A stretch of DNA of 64,000 bases, from positions 1-64,000 of the forward strand of contig JAEELW010000130.1 of the NCBI GenBank assembly GCA_016282915.1, in the 5' to 3' direction. Source of the DNA: Lachnospiraceae bacterium. GTDB taxonomy: Bacteria; Bacillota; Clostridia; Lachnospirales; Lachnospiraceae. The notes below the pieces were generated by a model. That model did no database searches and was not told where the DNA came from. It saw only the letters and a program-made list of their open reading frames with translations. Position numbers and translations under genes: made by a program. This document shows positions 16,570 through 24,200 of this stretch, in pieces. The number at the start of each line of letters is the position of its first letter. Position 1 is the stretch's first letter.

Positions 16570-19437
16570 TCAGCCTTCCCCGCCGATCAGCACTTCCTGA
16601 TTCGCGGGATCGTCCGTATCAACAACGATCATACGGTATGCGCCATCAGGTTCTATCCCGTAATAGAAAAGCATTACCTTCCCCTCCATTTCCAGGATCT
16701 GCACTGACATCAGGGAATAGATAAGATCAAGCCTGCATAATTCCTCAGGAGTACCGAATTTATCATCGGCCTTATTCATGGTCAGGATCACCTTGGCGCC
16801 CTGCTTGATCACATCGGCATATACATAAAGCTTCCCCTTATAAACATTCATATAATTGAAATAGTATTCTTCCCTGGACCAGTTCACGTTCTTTGTGATC
16901 TTATCCGTAAGCGTATCATACATAACGATACCGCATCTGCCGTCCGGGTTTTCCAGAAGCAGGAAAAGATCGCTGCCATCGGAAATAAGCTGACGGTATT
17001 TCTGCTTATCTTCGGATGCGTCCTGAAGAACTGCATGCGGTGCATCATTCAGATCACCGGCCGGCAGGCGCCATACCTTGATCGGTGCACTGCTGTCATA
17101 GTCTCGTCCGTTATTGGACTGCAGCACATAGTAAAAATATCCGCTGCAGAAAGTAAACTGCAGGGTTCCGGGATCCGGATCGCCGCTTTCGTAGCCCAGT
17201 ACGACCGTTCCCGAAGGTGCCCCGCTATCGCGTGCGATGCACTCCACGCGGGAGACTTTCTCTCCCGTATCACTGTATCGGTAAATGAAATATGCCTGAT
17301 CCGACACATACAGCTGGGAAATATCATCATAAGCGGCAAGCTCGGGGATCGCGGTCTTTGTCCCGTTCACCTCGTCCGCCGTATAGGCACAGCCGTCACT
17401 CACAAAATACAGCGTATCTCCCACGCCGCTGAGACTCCAGTTCTCCCCCTCATTAATGAGCTGGGCATCATCATTCTCTATATCAATCTCATACAATACC
17501 CCGGAATCGTAATCGCTGACATACATCTTGCGGGTTTTGGTATCCCAGCTGAGATAGGAACCGCACTGCACGTTATTGACATTGACCACGGAAGGATACT
17601 TGTCCAGTATTGCCTGCTGTACCGCGATCGTCGGCAGCTCCGTCGGTTCCGGCGGAGTAGTGGGATCCGGCGCCTTGGTCGGTGCATGCGTAGGCGTAGG
17701 TGTGGAGGTCGGGATCGGCGTGGGTGTATTGGCTGCGATCTGATCCTCCGGCTTTTCTTTCTTTGTGAAAAGGAACACACCGCCGATGATCAGGGCGATC
17801 AGCACTACAGCTGCCGCAGCAATGCCGATGATCAGGCCTGTTTTTTTATTTCCCGAAGCCTGGGGCGGTGTTATATTCTGGCCGGCCGGAGGCACGGCGC
17901 CACCCGGCTGCTGCATACCCGGCTGCACGTTCTGCATCCCGCCCACGGGCTGCTGCATATTCGCCCCTGTCTGCGGCATCCCGTTCTGTGCATAAGTCTG
18001 CGGTATGGCTCCGCTCGGAAGATACGGCACCGTCCCCTGTCCCGGCTGCACGGCACCCTGGGGCTGCTGCATGTTCGGTCCCGTCTGCGGCATCCCGTTC
18101 TGTGCATAAGTCTGCGGTATGGCTCCGCTCGGAAGATACGGCACTGTCCCCTGTCCCGGCTGCACGGCACCCTGAGGCTGCTGCATCGCTGCCTGGCCGG
18201 TACGGAACATTTCGGTCTGGCGCTGAGGCATATTGGTCTGACCGGTACCCTGCCCGTAAAGATTGTTCATGCCGGTCTGGGGCTGGTTTCCGAAACTGTT
18301 TCCGTTCTGCCCGGAAGGCTGTCCCCCCTGCCCCGGCTGTGCTGCCGGCTTGCCAAGCAGCATATCAAAGCCCTGTGTTCCCAGGACCTTTACTGTCTGA
18401 TCCGAAGCGGGCTGATTCCCCATCGGCGCCTGCTGCACCGGCTGCTGTACCGGTGCCTGCTGCATCGGCTGCTGTACCGGCATCTGCTGCATCGGCTGCT
18501 GTACCGGCGCCTGCTGCATCGACTGCTGTGCGGCACTCTGTGCATCAGCAGCCTCCGCCGAGATCAGCGCCTGCTTAAAGGCAGCCATACTCTGGAAACG
18601 CTCCTGTGCCGCCACATTCAAGGCCTGCAGGATCGCCTGCTCCGCTGCTTCCGGGATCTTCACCCCCATATTGGAGGGCGGTACCAGATCATCCACTTCC
18701 ATACGCTCCACGGAATCGGGCGGCCGGCGTCCGGTCAGGGCATAGTAAAAAGTGGCACCCAGGGCGTACACATCCGTATACGGCCCCTGCTTGCCACGTC
18801 TCGTATACTGTTCCTTCGGAGCAAAACCGTGCTTGAGCACCACATCCAGACTCCGGCTCTTATCGCCCAGACTGTATCTGGCCGCGCCGAAATCCAGCAG
18901 TTTCACTGTTCCTTTCGTTGTAATATAAATATTATCCGGAGTGACATCACGGTGAATGATCCCTTTTGCGTGAACGGCACCCAGGGCATCCATGACCGGG
19001 ACAAGGATGCTCTTTGCATCCTCGAAGCTGATCTTTCCGCCCTTTTTGCGGATATAGACATCAAAGCTGTTGCCCTCCACATAATCCATCACGAAATAGG
19101 CCGTGCCGTTCTCCTCAAAATAGCTGTGGATACGCACGATGTTTTCGTTTCCGATGAACTGTGCCAGTGTTTCGGCTTCTTTCAGGAAGCAATCCTTACC
19201 ATAGGAAAAACTGTCTCCCCGCTCACCTGTAAACGGGACGACCGTCGTTTTCTCCATACGGGTAGCCATGGAATCCGGAAAGAATTCCTTCACGGCAACC
19301 CTCTGCCCCGTCTTATGATCGGCCGCCGCATAGGTGATACCGAAACCGCCCTGTCCGAGAACTCTTTCGATCACAAACTGTCCGGCCAGAACCGTTCCCG
19401 CTTTCAGTGCAAGAGGATACTTATCTTCATATGCCAT
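16570..19437 (-). CDS. Transmembrane Ser/Thr protein kinase 2 with extracellular sensor
   Basis: A 955-residue paralogue of kinase 1 with the same architecture. The catalytic domain (about 18-295) has GQGGFG, Lys50, IIHRDVTPDN (Asp164), DFGAARYSL (Asp182) and APKEQY. A Gln/Pro-rich linker (about 300-530) contains QQPMQQ-type repeats and a 38-residue duplication. Then follow one membrane span (about 532-557), a Thr/Pro stalk (570-602) and an extracellular sensor of about 350 residues. The sensor aligns by eye with that of kinase 1 (shared NVNNV/NVNNI start, DISxLxVSD, WRLPAGD/WRVPAGD). Kinase domains are close but linkers unrelated, indicating an old duplication with rapid linker change. The cytoplasmic SDQTVKVLGTQGF segment could be a phosphosite. 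GGAGAG precedes the ATG, and it has its own promoter. Confidence 0.93.
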   Translation of the reverse strand: MAYEDKYPLALKAGTVLAGQFVIERVLGQGGFGITYAAADHKTGQRVAVKEFFPDSMATRMEKTTVVPFTGERGDSFSYGKDCFLKEAETLAQFIGNENIVRIHSYFEENGTAYFVMDYVEGNSFDVYIRKKGGKISFEDAKSILVPVMDALGAVHAKGIIHRDVTPDNIYITTKGTVKLLDFGAARYSLGDKSRSLDVVLKHGFAPKEQYTRRGKQGPYTDVYALGATFYYALTGRRPPDSVERMEVDDLVPPSNMGVKIPEAAEQAILQALNVAAQERFQSMAAFKQALISAEAADAQSAAQQSMQQAPVQQPMQQMPVQQPMQQAPVQQPVQQAPMGNQPASDQTVKVLGTQGFDMLLGKPAAQPGQGGQPSGQNGNSFGNQPQTGMNNLYGQGTGQTNMPQRQTEMFRTGQAAMQQPQGAVQPGQGTVPYLPSGAIPQTYAQNGMPQTGPNMQQPQGAVQPGQGTVPYLPSGAIPQTYAQNGMPQTGANMQQPVGGMQNVQPGMQQPGGAVPPAGQNITPPQASGNKKTGLIIGIAAAAVVLIALIIGGVFLFTKKEKPEDQIAANTPTPIPTSTPTPTHAPTKAPDPTTPPEPTELPTIAVQQAILDKYPSVVNVNNVQCGSYLSWDTKTRKMYVSDYDSGVLYEIDIENDDAQLINEGENWSLSGVGDTLYFVSDGCAYTADEVNGTKTAIPELAAYDDISQLYVSDQAYFIYRYSDTGEKVSRVECIARDSGAPSGTVVLGYESGDPDPGTLQFTFCSGYFYYVLQSNNGRDYDSSAPIKVWRLPAGDLNDAPHAVLQDASEDKQKYRQLISDGSDLFLLLENPDGRCGIVMYDTLTDKITKNVNWSREEYYFNYMNVYKGKLYVYADVIKQGAKVILTMNKADDKFGTPEELCRLDLIYSLMSVQILEMEGKVMLFYYGIEPDGAYRMIVVDTDDPANQEVLIGGEG
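17959..18186 (-). repeat. Two-copy 114-bp tandem duplication in kinase 2 linker
   Basis: Residues 418-455 and 456-493 are near-identical 38-residue units beginning MQQPQGAVQPGQG. The DNA copies differ at only a few positions, so the duplication is recent. Confidence 0.9.
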
Positions 19438-19525
19438 GATCCGACTCTCCTGTAATGATAATGATCACATAGCATCCCCGGCAGCTCCGCCAGGGACGAT
19501 CATGTGTTATAGAATACCAAATATC

Positions 19526-19554
19526 ATTATAAGATAATTCCGAGAAGGGTTCAA
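19526..19554 (-). promoter_or_regulatory. Sigma-A promoter of kinase 2 / accessory block
   Basis: Minus strand TTGAAC (19549-19554), 17-bp spacer, TATAAT (19526-19531), overlapping the last codons of the upstream permease gene. The predicted leader is about 85 nt and contains a CCC-GGC / GCC-GGG hairpin at about 19475-19495. Confidence 0.82.
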
Positions 19555-21578
19555 GCTTTTTTCCCCGCTTTTCCGATATGCAGAAGCACAGTTCCTCCCG
19601 CAAATAATACGATCCCCGTAAACAGCAGAAGAAGCTGCCCGTAGACCGTCGGCACATCTCCGGCCACGGACGGCAGGCTGTCCGCAATGGCTTTACGGTT
19701 CTCCTGCAGCAGTACCGCGCTGAGATTGTTCAGGAAATGAAAGATCACGCCCGGCCAGATACTGCCTTCCTTCCAGGCAATATAGCTGAAAAAGAGTCCC
19801 AGCGGCAGAAGGACCAGGAACTGGAGCAGGCTCATATGGTACAGCGCAAAAAAGCTGCCGCAGAGTATGACCGCTGCTGCCGGCCGGAAGCGCTTTTCCA
19901 GAGCCGCGAGCAGAAAGCCGCGGAAGATCAGTTCCTCACACACTGCGGGGAGCAGTGCGATCACAAGGATGAGAAACCATATGCTCTGCCCTTTCCAAAG
20001 GGAGACCAGGGCTTCCGTGTTCTCCATGGAGATCGAAGGAAAAAGCTCCGTGATAAAGGTCCCCCAGACCTGGCAGATCAGATACAGTCCCAGCCAGCAG
20101 AGCAGTCCGGCTCCCACCGCCGCCGGCCGCGGCGCCTTCAGCTTAAAAAGCTTTCGTCCGTCGCTTCGTATATACCAGGCATAAAACAGAGTAAGGCCCA
20201 GCATCAGGAGCTGCTGCAGCGCCACTCCGAACAGCCCGAAATGCAGCACTGCCGAACTGCCCGCAAAAAGCATTACGAGCAGCAGCATGGAAAAAAGCAG
20301 CACCACATCCCCGATCCCGGGGATCTGTCCTTTTTTCATGTCTTTCCGCGACTCCAGAAGCTTCATTCCGGAAGAGGCATCCCCGAAAAGGATATTCTCG
20401 GAGGAAAAAAAGCGCGTCATCAGGACCACCGCGATCCCCGTATACGCCAGATTGGACACCAGCACCATAAGGATCTGCGAGATCTCGAAATGGAAACGGA
20501 AGATCTCTCCGATCAGCAGCGAAACATTCGCAACGGGGATCAGCGCCGTGACCGGCGTAAGTTTCAGCTGCGGTATCATGCCGGCCATACCGCCGATCAT
20601 GAAGACAAGCAGCACCGGCGTGGTCATATTCTGTGCTTCCTTGAAACTTCTTGCAAATATGCAGGCCGTCAGGCAGACTGCTGCCGCAAACATGGCAAAG
20701 ACCATCACACAGAGCAGCGTGATGAACGCTGCCGGGATAAAAGAAGCCAGATCCATGCCCGAAGAGCCGATGTTCAGCATGCTGTCGGCCATGAAGATCC
20801 CGAGCAGCAGCATGGACAGGATGTTCAGCAGGGCGGCCGATACCGCGACTGTGGAAGTCGCAAGGAATTTGGCGATGATCAGTTCCAGATTCTTTACCGG
20901 GAGCGTAAGCAGGGTCTCCAGCGTCCCCCTCTCCTTTTCGCCGGCCGTCGTGTCAATCGCGGGATAAACAGCTCCCATAAGGATGCTGGTGATCAGCAGG
21001 AAGGGGATGATCATCCCCACAAAATATCCGGCACTCTCCTCTCTTGTGGATTTATCCTCATATTCAAAGAGTATGGGATTCAGCAGTTCTTCCGCATCCA
21101 GCCCTGCCTCTGCAATAGCCCGGTCCCGCAGTTCATCCCGGTAATCCATCAGGATATCACGGAGCATATCGGCCGCCGTCTTGGATTCCGTCTCGGAAGC
21201 CAGGTAAACGATATGATAGCTGGGGCGGTTTTCGGATACACTCTCCGTCAGATAGGCATCGATCTTTTTATCCCGCAGCAGCTTTTCATGATCCTCCGGC
21301 GTATCCGGCCGGTAATAGATAAAGCTGTAATGATGGGCTTCCTTGTGGCTTTCAAAGAAAGCCTCCATCGCATCCGTATCCGAAAGCCCCTCGAAACCCA
21401 CGCGGTACGAGCGGCTCGTGGACGCCGTCAGGACCGAGGAAGCCAGGAGCATGGAACCCACAAAGATCAGAGGATAAAGGATCAGCGGGATCACGATCAT
21501 CATCAGGATCGTCTTCTTACCCCTTAAGATATCCAGAAGCTCTTTCCGGTATAAAGAACGGATCACCTGTTTACGCAT
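19551..21578 (-). CDS. ABC-2 type permease fused to a CPBP intramembrane protease domain
   Basis: A 675-residue polytopic membrane protein. The first about 400 residues follow the NatB/ABC-2 permease pattern: a cytoplasmic basic start, one span at about 24-46, a large extracytoplasmic loop, then a cluster of spans. The last about 200 residues carry the CPBP (CAAX-protease-like) motifs CEELIFRG (EExxxR), FALYH (FxxxH) and HFLNN (HxxxN), all intact. It probably pairs with the ATPase gene that overlaps it by 8 bp to export Na+, a peptide or an antimicrobial. The protease-like domain may process a substrate or give immunity. GGGGAGGGG precedes the ATG. The substrate cannot be inferred. Confidence 0.9.
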   Translation of the reverse strand: MRKQVIRSLYRKELLDILRGKKTILMMIVIPLILYPLIFVGSMLLASSVLTASTSRSYRVGFEGLSDTDAMEAFFESHKEAHHYSFIYYRPDTPEDHEKLLRDKKIDAYLTESVSENRPSYHIVYLASETESKTAADMLRDILMDYRDELRDRAIAEAGLDAEELLNPILFEYEDKSTREESAGYFVGMIIPFLLITSILMGAVYPAIDTTAGEKERGTLETLLTLPVKNLELIIAKFLATSTVAVSAALLNILSMLLLGIFMADSMLNIGSSGMDLASFIPAAFITLLCVMVFAMFAAAVCLTACIFARSFKEAQNMTTPVLLVFMIGGMAGMIPQLKLTPVTALIPVANVSLLIGEIFRFHFEISQILMVLVSNLAYTGIAVVLMTRFFSSENILFGDASSGMKLLESRKDMKKGQIPGIGDVVLLFSMLLLVMLFAGSSAVLHFGLFGVALQQLLMLGLTLFYAWYIRSDGRKLFKLKAPRPAAVGAGLLCWLGLYLICQVWGTFITELFPSISMENTEALVSLWKGQSIWFLILVIALLPAVCEELIFRGFLLAALEKRFRPAAAVILCGSFFALYHMSLLQFLVLLPLGLFFSYIAWKEGSIWPGVIFHFLNNLSAVLLQENRKAIADSLPSVAGDVPTVYGQLLLLFTGIVLFAGGTVLLHIGKAGKKA

Positions 21579-22365
21579 CCTGCCCCTCCCCGCTCCCGCA
21601 TTTCGACATGAGTACGCGGAAGCATTCCCGCAGGTTATCGCTTCCGGTCTGTCCCATCAGTACCGCCGGGGTATCGTCCGCGATGACACGGCCCTGATAA
21701 AGCATCACGACACGGTCGCAGAGATACTGCGCCTCTTCCATATAATGCGTTGAATAGAGCACGCTCTTTCCGCGGCCTTTCTCCTTTTTCATGAAATCGA
21801 CGATCGCCTCACTGCTTAAGATATCCAGACCGAGAGTCGGTTCGTCAAAGATATAGACTTCCGGCGAATGGATCAGGCAGCGTGCGATATTGGCTCTCTG
21901 GGTCTGCCCTGTGGAAAGCCGTTCGATCCGGTTATCCGCAAAGCCTTCCATCCCGAGCACGGAGATGATCTGCGCAATGCGTGCCTCTTCATCCTCTTCC
22001 GTCAGGTCATAGATCCTCCCCAGGATATGCAAAAGCTCCCGGACGGAAAGACGCCCGTAGAGTTTTGTATTCTCCGAAAGATAGCCAATGCTCCTTTTCA
22101 TCTGTACCAGATCATCGATGGTTCCGGCCTTCTCATCCAGAAGACGCACACTTCCTTCCGTCGGTGAAAGGAGCATTCCGAGCATCCGGAGCAGCGTGGT
22201 CTTTCCGGCACCGTTCGGTCCCAGCACTCCGAGGATCTCTCCTTCCTTCGCACACAGATCCACATGATCCACGGCAAAGAAATCCTCCTTCCGTCCGCTC
22301 TTTTTCTTCTCTCCGTCAACGATACGTGAAAAAACCTTGCACAGTCCCTGCGCTTCGATCTTCAT
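21571..22365 (-). CDS. ABC transporter ATP-binding protein (NatA-like)
   Basis: A 264-residue ATPase with Walker A GPNGAGKTT (49-57), signature LSTGQTQRANIAR, Walker B VYIFDEPTLGLD and H-loop YSTHYMEEA. The LxTGQ variant in place of LSGGQ is common in NatA/daunorubicin-type exporters. It overlaps the trmD stop by 4 bp at its start and the permease by 8 bp at its end. It is therefore an extension of the ffh-trmD operon rather than of the accessory kinase block. The N-terminal 30 residues include a Lys-rich insert (EKKKSGRKED) before the nucleotide-binding core. Confidence 0.95.
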   Translation of the reverse strand: MKIEAQGLCKVFSRIVDGEKKKSGRKEDFFAVDHVDLCAKEGEILGVLGPNGAGKTTLLRMLGMLLSPTEGSVRLLDEKAGTIDDLVQMKRSIGYLSENTKLYGRLSVRELLHILGRIYDLTEEDEEARIAQIISVLGMEGFADNRIERLSTGQTQRANIARCLIHSPEVYIFDEPTLGLDILSSEAIVDFMKKEKGRGKSVLYSTHYMEEAQYLCDRVVMLYQGRVIADDTPAVLMGQTGSDNLRECFRVLMSKCGSGEGQDA

Positions 22366-23090
22366 GTTCTCTCCTCAAGGTATTTTTCATACAGATCCGG
22401 CCGGCGCTCCTTCGTACGCAGGAGTGACTGCTCCAGGCGCCAGGCCTCCACCTTTGCATGATGCCCCGAAAGCAGCACCTCCGGGACCTTTTTCCCCATC
22501 CATTCCTCCGGTCTCGTATACTGCGGATACTCCAGAAGGCCGTCGGTAAAGCTCTCGGTCTCGGCCGAGACGTCATTATTCAGCACCCCGGGGATCAACC
22601 GCGAAATGCTGTCCATCACCACCAGCGCCGGCAGTTCCCCGCCGGTCAGCACATAATCCCCGATGGAGATCGTATCCGTCACCACTTCCTCCAGAACACG
22701 CTCATCGATCCCTTCGTAGTGTCCGCAGAGAAAGATCAGCTCTTCCTCCCGGGACAGTTCCTCCGCGACCGACTGCGTAAAGACTCTTCCCTGGGGCGAC
22801 ATATAGATCACATGTGCGGGCTTTTCCTTCCTTCCCTGCTCCCAGGCCCTGAGACGTCTTCTTGTTTCCACAGCACGGTAACAGTCATAGATCGGCTGGC
22901 AGGCCATGAGCATGCCGGCGCCGCCTCCGTAGGTGTAGTCGTCCACCCGCTTATGACGGTTGACCGTGTACTCCCGTATATGAAAGCATTCCAGCGAAAG
23001 GAGCTTCTCCTCCATGGCACGGTAGAGCACGCCGGTATGCATACCTTTTTCGATCAACTCCGGAAAGAGCGTCATCACATAATAATTCAT
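22362..23090 (-). CDS. trmD: tRNA (guanine37-N1)-methyltransferase
   Basis: TrmD makes m1G37 in tRNAs with a G36, which prevents frameshifting. The 242 residues from MNYYVMTLFPELIEKG show the trefoil-knot SAM site: YTYGGGAGMLM, FLCGHYEGIDERV and SIGDYVLTGGELPAL. The frame is open to 23150, but the ATG at 23088-23090 matches the family start and overlaps the rimM stop by 4 bp. In most Firmicutes rplS follows immediately; here the ABC transporter gene overlaps its end instead. Confidence 0.98.
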   Translation of the reverse strand: MNYYVMTLFPELIEKGMHTGVLYRAMEEKLLSLECFHIREYTVNRHKRVDDYTYGGGAGMLMACQPIYDCYRAVETRRRLRAWEQGRKEKPAHVIYMSPQGRVFTQSVAEELSREEELIFLCGHYEGIDERVLEEVVTDTISIGDYVLTGGELPALVVMDSISRLIPGVLNNDVSAETESFTDGLLEYPQYTRPEEWMGKKVPEVLLSGHHAKVEAWRLEQSLLRTKERRPDLYEKYLEERT

Positions 23091-23593
23091 AAGCCTTCCA
23101 TCACGGACACTTCCATGCGGCCCGCTTCCACATCCACTGCTAGTACACACTGCTTTATGGCCGGCAGGAGCAGCTCTCTGCCGTCCGTACGCCGGATCTG
23201 ATACACGTCATTGGCGCCGGTCTCCAGCACATCCTCCACGCTCCCGATCTTTTCGCCGTTTTCATATACTTCGAGCCCGATCAGATCCGAGATGTAATAC
23301 TCATCCTTCCCCAGCGGCACCGCATGCTCCCTGTCCACAAAGAGCTCGCGTTTTCTGAGTTTTTCGGCGGCGTCCCGGTCCGTAAGCTCCGCAAAACGCA
23401 GGATGATCCTGTCGTTCTGCTGTTTCATTCCCAGGGGATGCAGCTCCTCCATCCCGTCTTTTCCGGACAGGTAATAACATTTTACTTTTTTCAGATGGGT
23501 GAGATCATCGGTCGTAGGGTAGACTTTTACTTCCCCGTGAACTCCGTGGGGTTCCGTGATCACTCCCACCCGGAAATATTCTTTTTCTTCCAT
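23087..23593 (-). CDS. rimM: Ribosome maturation factor RimM
   Basis: RimM binds S19 and assists maturation of the 30S head. The 168 residues include the N-terminal RVGVITEPHGVHGEVKVYP domain and a C-terminal PRC-barrel with YYISDLIGLEVY, IGSVEDVLETGANDVYQI and LLLPAIKQCVLAVDVE. AAGGGAAAA lies ahead of the ATG. It overlaps trmD at its 3' end, consistent with coupled translation. Confidence 0.97.
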   Translation of the reverse strand: MEEKEYFRVGVITEPHGVHGEVKVYPTTDDLTHLKKVKCYYLSGKDGMEELHPLGMKQQNDRIILRFAELTDRDAAEKLRKRELFVDREHAVPLGKDEYYISDLIGLEVYENGEKIGSVEDVLETGANDVYQIRRTDGRELLLPAIKQCVLAVDVEAGRMEVSVMEGL

Positions 23594-23612
23594 ATTTTCC
23601 CTTAGATTGCAT

Positions 23613-23642
23613 AAGGGGCCGCAGAGATCACTGCGGCCCTTT
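23613..23642 (-). other. Strong intercistronic hairpin between khpA and rimM
   Basis: AAGGGCCGCAG / CTGCGGCCCCTT forms a 11-12-bp GC-rich stem around a 6-nt loop, directly after the khpA stop. It is followed by TTATG rather than a long U-tract. It may act as a partial terminator or as a 3' stabiliser of the rpsP-khpA mRNA. Confidence 0.6.
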
Positions 23643-23647
23643 ATTAC

Positions 23648-23878
23648 TCATTCGATGATATCCACATCCACATACAGATCTTCTTTGGTGGATGCTGCCT
23701 TGACTACTGCGCGGATCGCTTTTGCGATGCGGCCCTGCTTTCCGATGACCTTTCCCATATCCGCGGGATCCACCTTGAGCTTGACCGTCACATGCTTTCC
23801 GTCGCTCTCTTCGGTGACCTGCACGGCTTCCGGCTTTTCGACCAGCGCCTTCGCGATCACCTCAACCAATTCCTTCAT
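23648..23878 (-). CDS. khpA: KH-domain RNA-binding protein KhpA
   Basis: A 76-residue single KH-domain protein (YlqC/KhpA) that binds RNA, usually as a heterodimer with KhpB/Jag, and influences cell division and length in other Firmicutes. The KH signature is DMGKVIGKQGRIAKAIR (GxxG loop: GKQG). The position between rpsP and rimM is canonical. It ends in a conserved VDVDIIE tail. The size is normal for the family. Confidence 0.96.
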   Translation of the reverse strand: MKELVEVIAKALVEKPEAVQVTEESDGKHVTVKLKVDPADMGKVIGKQGRIAKAIRAVVKAASTKEDLYVDVDIIE

Positions 23879-23896
23879 GCGCTTACCTCCAAAGAA

Positions 23897-24139
23897 TTAC
23901 TTCCCGATATTGGCAAGCTTGAAAAGCTTTCCTACGGTCTCGGTAGGCTGTGCGCCGTCGCCGAGCCACTTCTTTGCCTTTTCTTCATCGATCTTGAAGG
24001 TGGAAGGCTCCGTGTTGGGATCGTAAGTACCGATCTCCTCGATGACCTTTCCGTCTCTGGCATTACGCGAATCCGCTACCACGATGCGGTACAGCGGCTT
24101 TTTCTTTTTGCCCATTCTTGTCAGTCTGATCTTTACCAT
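23897..24139 (-). CDS. rpsP: 30S ribosomal protein S16
   Basis: An 80-residue S16: [25 protein letters not shown] in the first 25 residues, then a YDPNTEP segment and [16 protein letters not shown]. It binds 16S rRNA in the body of the 30S. GGAGG precedes the ATG. It lies between ffh and khpA as in other Firmicutes. Confidence 0.98.
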   Translation of the reverse strand: MVKIRLTRMGKKKKPLYRIVVADSRNARDGKVIEEIGTYDPNTEPSTFKIDEEKAKKWLGDGAQPTETVGKLFKLANIGK

Positions 24140-24200
24140 TGTTTTTTTCCTCCGTAAAATTTTCCACCCGGCACTTTACAGCGGCCGGACATTTTTATAT

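Noticed and set aside
7730-19437. Type VI secretion post-translational control module (PpkA-PppA-Fha)
   Set aside because: No sheath, baseplate or membrane-complex genes are present, and the organism appears to be Gram-positive. Only the kinase/phosphatase/FHA theme is shared.
14776-19455. Very long plus-strand ORFs opposite the two kinases (over 600 and 800 codons)
   Set aside because: They are produced by codon bias and repeats of the real minus-strand genes. They have no ribosome-binding sites or domain motifs, and their His/Arg/Leu-rich composition is typical of antisense frames.
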